Assembly (NCBI GenBank): GCA_018896875.1
Contig: JAHILT010000006.1
Coordinates: 1-64,000 of the forward strand
Direction: 5' to 3'
Origin: Patescibacteria group bacterium
GTDB lineage: Bacteria > Patescibacteriota > Minisyncoccia > UBA6257 > 02-FULL-45-10c
DNA: 64,000 nucleotides
The stretch's first letter is position 1, and every line of letters begins with the position of its first letter. The position numbers and the translations under genes are program-made. Of the stretch, positions 49,670 through 57,503 are shown piece after piece. The notes beneath the pieces are model-generated. The model had not been told where the DNA came from and ran no database searches. It saw nothing but the letters and a program-made list of their open reading frames with translations.

Positions 49670-52123
49670 ATGGGGATGAAAAGAGAAAAAAAATTTGTTT
49701 TATGGTTTGAAGAATTAGGAATTAATGATATTCCTTTGGTTGGCGGAAAAAATGCGGCGATCGGAGAGATGTATTCAAATTTAGTCCCGCTTGGAATTGG
49801 TATTCCAAATGGGTTTGCTTTGACAGCTTATGCTTATAGATTTTTTTTCGAAAAGACTGGACTAGACGATAAGATTAAAGAAGTTTTATCAGATCTTAAT
49901 ACGCACGATATTAGAAATTTACGAGCAAGAGGAGCGAGTTGCAGAAAAGCTATTTTGTCTACTGAATTACCTATTGAGATTAAAAAAATATTAGCTCTTA
50001 CTTATAAACAACTAGAAAAAAAATATGGGAAGCGAGTAGATGTGGCTGTTCGTTCTTCTGCTACTGCAGAAGATTTGCCCGATGCTTCTTTCGCTGGACA
50101 ACAAGAAACCTTTTTAAATATTTCAGGAGAGGAGGCACTAGAGGAAGCCGTTCATAAGTGTATAGCTTCTTTATTTACAGACAGAGCTATTTCGTATAGA
50201 ACAGATAAAGGTTTTTGTCATTTTGACACAGCGCTTTCTGTTGGTGTTCAAAAAATGGTGCGTTCTGATTTAGCTAGTAGCGGAGTTATTTTTACTCTAG
50301 ATACAGAATCAGGATTTGATAAAGTTGTGGTTATTAATAGTGTCTATGGTTTAGGGGAAATGATTGTTCAAGGACGAGTTATACCAGATGAATTTATAGT
50401 TTTTAAACCTACGCTTGAGAAAGGATTTAAATCTATTATTGCTCAAGATCTAGGAGTTAAGGACAAGAAAATGGTTTACGCTTCTAAAGAAACAAAAGTT
50501 GTTGATGTCAGCAAAAAAGATCAAGAAGCTTTTTCTTTAACCAATCAAGAAGTTTTAAAATTAGCGGATTGGTCTGTGAAAGTTGAAAAACATTTTTCTG
50601 CAAAAAAAGGAAAATATCAAGCTATGGATATTGAATGGGCGAAGGATGGAAAAACTCAAAAATTATTTATAGTGCAAGCTAGACCAGAAACAGTGCATTC
50701 TTCTAAAGACCCGAATGTTTATCAAGAATTTAAATTAAAAAAGACAGGCAAATTACTGTTTTCTGGAATAGCTGTTGGTAAAAAAATAGCATCAGGAAAA
50801 GTGCGGGTAATCAAAGATACTAAAAATATGTTGCAGTTTAAAAAAGGAGAAATTTTAGTTACTGAAATAACTGATCCTGATTGGGAGCCAATTATGAAAA
50901 TTGCTTCAGCTATTATTACTGACAAAGGTGGACGTACTAGTCATGCTGCAATTGTTTCACGTGAATTGGGAATTCCTTGCATTGTTGGATCTGAAAAAGC
51001 GACAAGGCTTTTGAAGGATGGAGTGGAAATTACAGTTGATTGTGCTTCTAGCGAAGAGGGAAGAATTTATAAAGGAAAATTACCTTTTATCATTAATAAG
51101 CAAAGATTAAACAAAATTCCAAAAATAAAGACCAAGGTAATGCTTAATATTGGTTCTCCTGGCGAAGCTTTTAAAAATAGTCATTTGCCTGTAAGCGGAG
51201 TTGGTTTAGGCAGATTGGAGTTTATTATAGCTTCTCATATCGGCATACATCCTAATGCTTTGATTAATTATCAAAAAATTAAAAAACAAAAAAATACTGA
51301 AGCAAGAAAGATTATTAAAGAAATAGACAAAAGAACACCTAGCTATAAAATCAAATCAGATTTTTATATTGATGAATTAGCGGAAGGTATTGCTAAAATT
51401 GCTGCTGCTTTTTGGCCTAATGATGTAATCATTAGATTTTCTGATTTTAAAACTAATGAATATAGTAAACTCGTGGGCGGAAGCTTATATGAACCACAGG
51501 AAGAAAATCCTATGATTGGCTGGAGAGGTGCGTCTCGTTATTATGATCCAAAATTTAAAGAAGCTTTTGGTTTGGAATGTAAGGCCTTTAAAAAAGTCCG
51601 TGAAGTTATGGGGTTGGTTAATATAGTACCTATGGTTCCTTTCTGTAGAACGCCAGAAGAGGGGCAGAAAGTTCTTGGTGTTATGAAAGAGTACGGGCTT
51701 TCTCGTAGTCCGCGTCAGTCAGCGTCTAGTCTGCGTAAGTCTGCGCTTGAGGGACTCAAAGTATATGTGATGTGCGAGATACCATCTAATATTCTTTTAG
51801 CTGATGAATTTTTGGAAATTTTTGATGGAATGTCTATAGGTTCAAATGATTTAACTCAATTAGTTTTAGGAATGGACAGAGACTCTGGTGTCATTACACA
51901 TATTGCTAATGAGAATAACGAAGCGGTGAAAAAAATGGTTGCGGATATTATTACTAAATGTACAGCGAAGAAAAAGTATATTGGTATTTGTGGACAGGCT
52001 CCTTCCGACTATCCTGAATTTACTGCGTTTTTAGTAGAAAAAGGAATAGAAAGTATATCTTTAACTCCTGATACAATTATCAAAAACATTTTAATGATTG
52101 CGGAAAAAGAAAAAGGAAAATAA
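49670..52123 (+). CDS. ppsA: Phosphoenolpyruvate synthase
   Basis: An 817-aa PEP synthase (pyruvate, water dikinase) interconverting pyruvate + ATP and PEP + AMP + Pi. The ATP-grasp domain (VPLVGGKNAAIGEMYSNL, VAVRSSATAEDLPDASFAGQQETFLN), the phosphohistidine domain (TDKGGRTSHAAIVSRELGIPCIVG, catalytic His near 423) and the PEP-binding barrel (GLGRLEFI, MIGWRGASRYYDPKF, EIPSNILLADEF, CGQAPSDYPEF) are complete. A repeat-derived segment SRSPRQSASSLRKSAL lies in the barrel. With glycerate kinase and enolase nearby it may run towards pyruvate. Confidence 0.97.
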   Translation: MGMKREKKFVLWFEELGINDIPLVGGKNAAIGEMYSNLVPLGIGIPNGFALTAYAYRFFFEKTGLDDKIKEVLSDLNTHDIRNLRARGASCRKAILSTELPIEIKKILALTYKQLEKKYGKRVDVAVRSSATAEDLPDASFAGQQETFLNISGEEALEEAVHKCIASLFTDRAISYRTDKGFCHFDTALSVGVQKMVRSDLASSGVIFTLDTESGFDKVVVINSVYGLGEMIVQGRVIPDEFIVFKPTLEKGFKSIIAQDLGVKDKKMVYASKETKVVDVSKKDQEAFSLTNQEVLKLADWSVKVEKHFSAKKGKYQAMDIEWAKDGKTQKLFIVQARPETVHSSKDPNVYQEFKLKKTGKLLFSGIAVGKKIASGKVRVIKDTKNMLQFKKGEILVTEITDPDWEPIMKIASAIITDKGGRTSHAAIVSRELGIPCIVGSEKATRLLKDGVEITVDCASSEEGRIYKGKLPFIINKQRLNKIPKIKTKVMLNIGSPGEAFKNSHLPVSGVGLGRLEFIIASHIGIHPNALINYQKIKKQKNTEARKIIKEIDKRTPSYKIKSDFYIDELAEGIAKIAAAFWPNDVIIRFSDFKTNEYSKLVGGSLYEPQEENPMIGWRGASRYYDPKFKEAFGLECKAFKKVREVMGLVNIVPMVPFCRTPEEGQKVLGVMKEYGLSRSPRQSASSLRKSALEGLKVYVMCEIPSNILLADEFLEIFDGMSIGSNDLTQLVLGMDRDSGVITHIANENNEAVKKMVADIITKCTAKKKYIGICGQAPSDYPEFTAFLVEKGIESISLTPDTIIKNILMIAEKEKGK
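51700..51752. repeat. In-frame repeat insert in ppsA
   Basis: AGTCCGCGTCAGTCAGCG and AGTCTGCGTAAGTCTGCG are tandem degenerate units, encoding SRSPRQSASSLRKSAL. The cysS insert border contains a matching GTAAGTCTGCGTTT (25277-25290). Confidence 0.7.
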
Positions 52124-52251
52124 AAAATTAACCTTGTTTTTCCCTGGTGCTTTGCTAGGCTTATCAATATAAGTTGTTCTTTGATTTTAAAAATATAAAA
52201 GGTCGCCTACTCCGTCAACTGGCGGATATGGCGAACTAAAGGAGGCGCTAT

Positions 52252-52638
52252 ATGGATGAGCAGACACGACAGTCAATTTGTAAAATAATACAAATTACAG
52301 AAATGACTCGGAAGGGTCAAGTGATTTGGCATAAAAAACCAAAAAGCATGTTACTAACCGATTCTTTTCGAATCGTGCATTGGGTGAATCCAAACAAACA
52401 CTACAAAGATGTTTATCTTGGATTAGAAACAAAAAAGAACATTCTTTGTATGGTAATAGAAGACTATAAATTGCATAATGACAAAAACTATATAAACGCC
52501 GAAGGTCAGGCAAAGAAATTAATGAAAAAACTTTTTTGTCTTGTGGAAAAGAGAGTAATAGAAAGAAAAATTTGCCAAAAATGTAAAGAAATAAGAATGC
52601 TTTTAAAACTAAGAAGAGACAAAGGATTTAGTAGGTAG
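52252..52638 (+). CDS. Hypothetical protein with one CxxC
   Basis: A 128-aa protein preceded by AAAGGAGG 9 bases before ATG. QVIWHKKPKSMLLTDSFRIVHW and KDVYLGLETKKNILCMVIEDYKL read as beta strands; the C-terminus is very basic and has CQKC in RKICQKCKEIRMLLKLRRDKG. No family is recognised. A strong terminator follows. It matches the other SD-bearing single-gene cassettes. Confidence 0.75.
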   Translation: MDEQTRQSICKIIQITEMTRKGQVIWHKKPKSMLLTDSFRIVHWVNPNKHYKDVYLGLETKKNILCMVIEDYKLHNDKNYINAEGQAKKLMKKLFCLVEKRVIERKICQKCKEIRMLLKLRRDKGFSR

Positions 52639-52700
52639 TTCTTTAGTATTTTTAGCTAATCATATTACAAGTGAACCACAACATTTCAAATTGCTTTTCG

Positions 52701-52738
52701 CCCCCACACTTATATTAAGTGTGGGGGTTTATTTTTTA
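52701..52738 (+). terminator. Intrinsic terminator after the 128-aa gene
   Basis: Stem CCCCCACACTTA/TAAGTGTGGGGG followed by T-rich sequence. Its arms resemble the TCCCACACATAA repeat ends. Confidence 0.85.
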
Positions 52739-52746
52739 TCCTCCCG

Positions 52747-52769
52747 AACATTCGCCCTAGGCGAATGTT
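52747..52769. repeat. AACATTCGCC/GGCGAATGTT palindrome
   Basis: Ten-base exact arms around CTA, just upstream of a TATAAT (52775-52780) that could serve the next gene. Related arms occur inside mnmA (42279). Confidence 0.8.
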
Positions 52770-52811
52770 TTAGGGTATAATTAAAAATAATTATCATTAA
52801 TTTACATAAAT

Positions 52812-53819
52812 ATGAAAATAGCATTTTTTGAATTAAAAGATTGGGAAGAAGAAATTGTTAAGCAAAAATTTTCTGAAGACGATTTATTTTTTAGTAAGGA
52901 AAAATTAGAATCATTTAATATTCCTTCTCAAAAAGATTTTGATATAATTTCTGTTTTTGTAGGTTCGGTTTTAGATAAAGAAATGTTAAGTAATTTTCCT
53001 AACTTGAAATTTGTAGCGACTCGCTCAACCGGCTTTGATCATATTGATTTAGCTTATTGTAAGAAAAAAGGAATTAAGGTTGGTTATGTTCCAGGTTATG
53101 GCGTGAACACTGTGGCTGAATATGCCTTTGGTTTGATTTTAAATTTAACTAGAAAGATTTATCAGAGCATAGATCAAATAAAAGAACACGGAGATTTTTC
53201 CTTAGAAGGTCTTCAAGGAGTAGACATAAAAGGGAAAACTTTAGGAATTATAGGTACTGGACGAATAGGGAAAGAGTCTATAAAAATTGCTAATGGTTTT
53301 GGAATGAATATTATCGCCTACGATCTTCATCCAAATGAAACACATGCCGTTGAGCAAAATTACAAATATGTATCCCTAGAAGATTTATTAAAAAATTCTG
53401 ATATTATTACCATTCACGCTCCCTATACCAAAGAAACACATTATTTAATTAATGAAGATAATTTTCAACTTATTAAAAAAGGTGCTTTTTTAGTTAATAC
53501 TGCTCGTGGAGCAATCGTGCAAACAGAAGCTTTAATAGTTGCTTTAAAATCTGGAAATTTGGCTGGTTATGCCACTGATGTTCTAGAAGACGAAGGTGAA
53601 GTAAAAGATGAATTAAATTATCTTACCAAGACTAGACTTAAAGATGATGTAATTAAGAACATGCTTTATAATCATATTTTGATGGAAATGCCTAACGTTC
53701 TCATAACTCCGCATAATGCTTTTAATTCCATAGAGGCCCTACAGAGAATTTTGAACACAACTATGGAAAATATTAAAGGATTTCAGTCTGACGGACAGTT
53801 TGCGGAAGTAAAATCTTAA
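52812..53819 (+). CDS. ldhA: D-2-hydroxyacid dehydrogenase (D-lactate dehydrogenase-like)
   Basis: A 335-aa NAD-dependent dehydrogenase. The Rossmann motif is TLGIIGTGRIGKESIKIANGFGM; the catalytic Arg, Glu and His are seen in VNTARGAIVQTEAL, DVLEDEG and LITPHNAFNS. FVATRSTGFDHIDL and VPGYGVNTVAEYAFGLIL fit D-lactate dehydrogenases more than phosphoglycerate or glyoxylate reductases, though substrate is inferred. Placed between ppsA and enolase, it could reduce pyruvate to D-lactate and regenerate NAD+. Confidence 0.85.
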   Translation: MKIAFFELKDWEEEIVKQKFSEDDLFFSKEKLESFNIPSQKDFDIISVFVGSVLDKEMLSNFPNLKFVATRSTGFDHIDLAYCKKKGIKVGYVPGYGVNTVAEYAFGLILNLTRKIYQSIDQIKEHGDFSLEGLQGVDIKGKTLGIIGTGRIGKESIKIANGFGMNIIAYDLHPNETHAVEQNYKYVSLEDLLKNSDIITIHAPYTKETHYLINEDNFQLIKKGAFLVNTARGAIVQTEALIVALKSGNLAGYATDVLEDEGEVKDELNYLTKTRLKDDVIKNMLYNHILMEMPNVLITPHNAFNSIEALQRILNTTMENIKGFQSDGQFAEVKS

Positions 53820-53837
53820 ATTATTAAATTATCCAAT

Positions 53838-55040
53838 ATGATATTAGAGAATATTATAGTTCATAAAATTCTTGATTCACGAGGAGAACCTACTATAGAA
53901 GTAGAAGTTGTAGATGAAAATCTTAATTCTTTTTTTGCGCAAATTCCGTCTGGAAAAAGTACGGGCAAAAAAGAAGCTGTTGTTTTGAGTTTTGAAGAAG
54001 CAGAGAATGTTTTAAATACATTGGTCAAAAAAGAGATAATACACAAAAACTTTTCTTCAATTAAAGATATTGATAGTTTTTTAATTAGCCTTGATGGAAC
54101 GGAGGATAAAAAGAAAGTTGGTGGTAATTTAATGCTGGGCATATCAATAGCTTTTGCTCGCGCTTTAGCCGCAAAAGAAAACAAAGAATTATGGCAAGTT
54201 TTGAAACAAGAATTTTGGGGAGGACTTATTTCTAATAAAAAACCGTTGATTTTTTCTAATTTAATAAATGGCGGAGCTCATACTGATAATAATTTAGACA
54301 TTCAAGAGTATATGGTGGTTGTTGATCCGAAAGACGGAACGTACATAGACTGTATTAAGGTTCTAACTGATTTTTATAAAAAGCTCGGTGATTTATTGCT
54401 TGAAAAATATAAATTACAAGAATTAAAAATAGGCGATGAAGGAGGTTATTCATTAGACTTCCAAAATAATTTTGAACCAATAAAAATAATGGAAGATATG
54501 ATAAATTCAGAAGACCTAGCCGATTCTTTTTCTTTGGCGTTAGATGTAGCAGCTTCTAATTTTTATAAAGAAGGTAAGTATAATTTTGAAAATAATCTAA
54601 TATCCTCAGAAGCATTAAAACAAGAATTTCTTAATTATTTAATAGAATCAAAATTATTAATGTCTATAGAAGATCCTTTTGACGAAGTAGATTTTGATGG
54701 TTTTAAAATGTTTAATAGTGAATTTTCTCGTGCATGGGTTATTGGAGACGACATAACAGTTACTAATCCGCAATTAGTTGAAAAATTTGCTAGAGAAAAA
54801 TTGATTAATGGAGTAATAATAAAACCTAATCAAATTGGAACTGTGTTTGAAACTTGTCAGACCATAAGAGCGGCTCAAGAGAATGGTTTAAAAACCATAG
54901 TATCTCATCGCTCAGGAGAAACCAAAGATGTTTTCATCATTCATTTAGCTAAAGCCGCCAACGTTGATGCAGTAAAAATCGGAGCACCTGTAAAAGAAAG
55001 ACTTATAAAATTTGATGAATTAATCAGACTGTACGATTAA
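53838..55040 (+). CDS. eno: Divergent enolase
   Basis: A 400-aa enolase converting 2-phosphoglycerate to PEP. IVHKILDSRGEPTIEVEV, LALDVAASNFY (metal Asp), SIEDPFDEVDFDGF, VIGDDITVTNPQ and IIKPNQIGTVFET with the catalytic Lys are conserved, and the catalytic Glu lies in IGDEGGYS. The mobile loop SGASTG reads SGKSTG (38-43), and the C-terminal GAPxRSER is GAPVKER. It is ~20-30 residues short. It sits 18 bases after the dehydrogenase. Confidence 0.93.
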   Translation: MILENIIVHKILDSRGEPTIEVEVVDENLNSFFAQIPSGKSTGKKEAVVLSFEEAENVLNTLVKKEIIHKNFSSIKDIDSFLISLDGTEDKKKVGGNLMLGISIAFARALAAKENKELWQVLKQEFWGGLISNKKPLIFSNLINGGAHTDNNLDIQEYMVVVDPKDGTYIDCIKVLTDFYKKLGDLLLEKYKLQELKIGDEGGYSLDFQNNFEPIKIMEDMINSEDLADSFSLALDVAASNFYKEGKYNFENNLISSEALKQEFLNYLIESKLLMSIEDPFDEVDFDGFKMFNSEFSRAWVIGDDITVTNPQLVEKFAREKLINGVIIKPNQIGTVFETCQTIRAAQENGLKTIVSHRSGETKDVFIIHLAKAANVDAVKIGAPVKERLIKFDELIRLYD

Positions 55041-55053
55041 ATCGTTTAGCGCT

Positions 55054-55082
55054 TTGACAAGCTTAATTGAATATTGCATACT
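55054..55082 (+). promoter_or_regulatory. Promoter of the small membrane protein gene
   Basis: TTGACA (55054-55059), exact 17-bp spacer, CATACT (55077-55082). It predicts a ~40-nt leader with AAGGAG at 55117-55122. Confidence 0.7.
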
Positions 55083-55129
55083 GTTATTAGTATCGTTTTT
55101 TTGACAAATTTTAAACAAGGAGAATGATT

Positions 55130-55315
55130 ATGAAAGATAAAGAAGCTGAGGAGAATAAAAAACAGCAACAACATAATTCTAATAAGATTAATATAACAGA
55201 AATTGTTTTTTTTGTATTTATATTAATTATTTTCATTATTGCCTTAATTGAAGAAAGGCCTGGTATTGAAAAAAAATCGCCAGAAATAGAACAAAGTCAA
55301 AATAAAACACACTAG
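55130..55315 (+). CDS. Small single-pass membrane protein (61 aa)
   Basis: A 61-aa protein with a charged Gln/Asn/Lys-rich N-terminus (KDKEAEENKKQQQHNSNK), one transmembrane segment (about residues 24-42, EIVFFVFILIIFIIALIEE) and a polar tail. ATG 55130 is 8 bases after AAGGAG; in-frame ATG 55124 is too close to the site. It has its own promoter and terminator. No family is recognised. Confidence 0.7.
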   Translation: MKDKEAEENKKQQQHNSNKINITEIVFFVFILIIFIIALIEERPGIEKKSPEIEQSQNKTH

Positions 55316-55326
55316 CTCTTTATTTA

Positions 55327-55357
55327 CCCCCACACCTATATATAAGTGTGGGGGTTT
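55327..55357 (+). terminator. Intrinsic terminator after the 61-aa gene
   Basis: Stem CCCCCACAC/GTGTGGGGG with a TTT-ATTTG tail. Confidence 0.85.
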
Positions 55358-55378
55358 ATTTGTTGTAGAAGTATTTTT

Positions 55379-55387
55379 TGTTATAAT
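55379..55387 (+). promoter_or_regulatory. Extended -10 of the M23 peptidase gene
   Basis: TGT-TATAAT ends 7 bases before ATG 55395, giving a leaderless transcript. The pattern matches that before the methyltransferase gene at 12011. Confidence 0.7.
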
Positions 55388-55394
55388 TAAAAGG

Positions 55395-56585
55395 ATGTCA
55401 TTATCTTTTATAGGAAAGATTTTAGTTACTACAGGGATTATTGGATCTGCTTTTTTCTTTTTAAATGCGGATAATTTCGCTTTATTTAAAAGCCAGTCAT
55501 GGTTGAATGGTGATTTAGTAATTAACAAAGAAGTATTGCTTGGTTCTACTTTTAGCGTTCTTTCTAGTCAGGCTGGCGTGGCGACTAGCACCGTAGATGA
55601 TATTTTAAAGAAAGCAAAAGGAACTTATGATTTGTCTAATATTAAGACTGGCAACGAATTAATTTTTGTTTTTAACAAAAATACTAATGAGCTTAAAAAA
55701 CTTGTTTATACTGTAAGTACGAAAGAAAAATTAGTAGTTGAAAACAATTCTAGTACAACTGAAAATGTATGGGAGGCAAGTATGGTGCCTATTGAATATT
55801 ATGTTGAGATAGATTTAATTGAAGGCGGAATTGATTCTTCTTTATACAAAGCTATAACAGACAAAGGAATAGATGCTCGATTGGCTATTAAATTAGCTGA
55901 AGTTTTTGCTTGGCAAATAGATTTTGCGAAAGAAATTAAAAAAGATGATTATTTTAAGGTTATATATGAAAAAAAGTTTTTAGATGGTATTTATGTTATG
56001 CCTGGTAAAATTTTAGCAGCTAAGTTTATTGCTAGCGGAAATGTATATGATGGATTTTATTTTAAAGATAGCGATGGTCAAGAAGGATATTATGATAAAG
56101 ATGGAAAGTCTTTACAAAAAGTGTTTTTAAAATCTCCTATACAATATAAATATATAAGTTCAGGTTATAGTTATAATAGGCTTAATCCCGTTACTAGAAT
56201 AAGGCATCCTCATCGCGCTATTGATTATGCTGCTAACTATGGTACTCCAGTAGTGAGCATCGGAGACGGAACAGTCGTACAGGCAGGTTGGAATGGGGAT
56301 TATGGTATATCAGTTAAAATTAGACATAATGGCACTTATAGTACTGTTTATGGGCATTTTTCTAGCTTGCCAAGAGAGATAAAGAAGGGAGTCGTTGTTA
56401 AACAAGGACAAGTTATAGGTTACGTTGGCTCAACTGGTATGTCTACTGGTCCGCACCTTCATTTTGAAATGCATAAATTTGGTAGCTTTATTAATCCTTT
56501 AACATTTAAGTCCCCAGACGGGAAGTCTATAAAAGAAGCAGACAGATTTTTATTTGAAGAAACAAAACAACAATATGATATTTAA
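55395..56585 (+). CDS. LysM/M23 peptidoglycan endopeptidase
   Basis: A 396-aa protein with an N-terminal membrane segment (about residues 5-24), a LysM-like region (VLSSQAGVATSTVDDILKKAKGTYDLSNIKTGNEL, about 55-88) and a C-terminal M23 (LytM) zinc peptidase. HPHRAIDYAANYGTPV supplies the first His and Asp; YGHFSS and GPHLHFEMH supply the HxH pair. All zinc ligands are present, so the enzyme is probably active on cell-wall cross-links during growth or division. A terminator precedes it. Confidence 0.94.
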   Translation: MSLSFIGKILVTTGIIGSAFFFLNADNFALFKSQSWLNGDLVINKEVLLGSTFSVLSSQAGVATSTVDDILKKAKGTYDLSNIKTGNELIFVFNKNTNELKKLVYTVSTKEKLVVENNSSTTENVWEASMVPIEYYVEIDLIEGGIDSSLYKAITDKGIDARLAIKLAEVFAWQIDFAKEIKKDDYFKVIYEKKFLDGIYVMPGKILAAKFIASGNVYDGFYFKDSDGQEGYYDKDGKSLQKVFLKSPIQYKYISSGYSYNRLNPVTRIRHPHRAIDYAANYGTPVVSIGDGTVVQAGWNGDYGISVKIRHNGTYSTVYGHFSSLPREIKKGVVVKQGQVIGYVGSTGMSTGPHLHFEMHKFGSFINPLTFKSPDGKSIKEADRFLFEETKQQYDI

Positions 56586-56632
56586 TATAAAAATTAAAAT
56601 TAAAGTCGTCATATAAAATTTATTAATTTAAT

Positions 56633-57421
56633 ATGAGAAAAATTAAAAATAAAAAACTCATTCGATCCATTCGACAGGCTCAGGACAGGCAGGCTCAGGG
56701 CAAGACAAAAATAGCCGTTTTTGATATAGACGGTACGATTTTTAGATCGTCTCTTTTAGTTGAACTAGTTAATTTAATGGTTGAAGATAAGCTTTTTTCA
56801 AAATCAATAGAAAATGAGATTGAAAAAGATTATCATTCTTGGTTAAATCGTGAAGGAAATTATGATACTTATATAAACAAAGTTGCAGAAGTTTATTTTA
56901 AGCGTGTTGTTGGTTACCGATATAAAGACATAACTAAAGTAAGTAGGAAAGTTATGATAAAACAAAAGCGCAGAGTTTATCGTTTTACAAGAGATTTAGT
57001 TAAAGAATTGAAGGGGAAAGGATATTATTTGATTGCTATATCTGGTTCTCCGGTTTTTATGGTTAAAGATTTTGCTAAGAAAATGGGTTTTGATATAGCT
57101 TTTGGTACTGCGTTAGAAGTTCAAAATGGACTTATGACTGATCGTTTTGTAGCAAGAGATTCTTATAATAAAAAAAGCAAATTGCTTAAAAAAATAGTTA
57201 AAGATTGTGATATTATTCCTGACTGGAAAAATTCTGTTGCTGTTGGTGATAGCGCCACTGATATTTCTATGCTTGAAATGGTTGGAAAGCCGATTGCTTT
57301 TAATCCTGACGGAGTATTGGTAAAAACTGCGAAAAAAAATGGCTGGAGGATAGTAACAGAGCGTAAAAACGTAGTTTATGACATTAAAAAATTCGACTTT
57401 GTTCATTATAAAAACCAGTAA
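56633..57421 (+). CDS. HAD-IB family phosphatase (SerB-like)
   Basis: A 262-aa HAD hydrolase. Motif I is AVFDIDGTIFRSSLL (nucleophile Asp), motif II lies in LIAISGSPVFMVK, and motif IV is VAVGDSATDISMLEM. The helical cap between them (about 50-120) is that of subfamily IB, including phosphoserine phosphatase relatives. Residues ~11-24 (RSIRQAQDRQAQGK) come from a repeat insertion and are probably not part of the fold; the original start may have been nearer the IAVFDIDG strand. The substrate is unknown. Confidence 0.88.
   Translation: MRKIKNKKLIRSIRQAQDRQAQGKTKIAVFDIDGTIFRSSLLVELVNLMVEDKLFSKSIENEIEKDYHSWLNREGNYDTYINKVAEVYFKRVVGYRYKDITKVSRKVMIKQKRRVYRFTRDLVKELKGKGYYLIAISGSPVFMVKDFAKKMGFDIAFGTALEVQNGLMTDRFVARDSYNKKSKLLKKIVKDCDIIPDWKNSVAVGDSATDISMLEMVGKPIAFNPDGVLVKTAKKNGWRIVTERKNVVYDIKKFDFVHYKNQ
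56667..56704. repeat. Doubled TTCGACAGGCTCAGG insert in the HAD gene
   Basis: CCATTCGACAGGCTCAGGACA is followed by a partial second unit AGGCTCAGGGCA. It encodes IRQAQDRQAQG near the N-terminus. Confidence 0.8.
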
Positions 57422-57438
57422 AATACACTGGTTTTTAT
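57410..57438 (+). terminator. Intrinsic terminator after the HAD gene
   Basis: Stem AAAAACCAGT/ACTGGTTTTT overlapping the stop codon, with a T run. Confidence 0.85.
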
Positions 57439-57503
57439 AGCTATTTTTTGCTATAATCTTTATACTAAAGTGTTGTTTTTAGATGTAAAATAATTATCTT
57501 AAA

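Noticed and set aside
52701..55357. CCCCCACAC...GTGTGGGGG hairpins as further copies of the TCCCACACATAA element
   Set aside because: They are followed by T runs, differ in the inner arm and sit right after genes, so they are better called terminators; shared ancestry remains possible.
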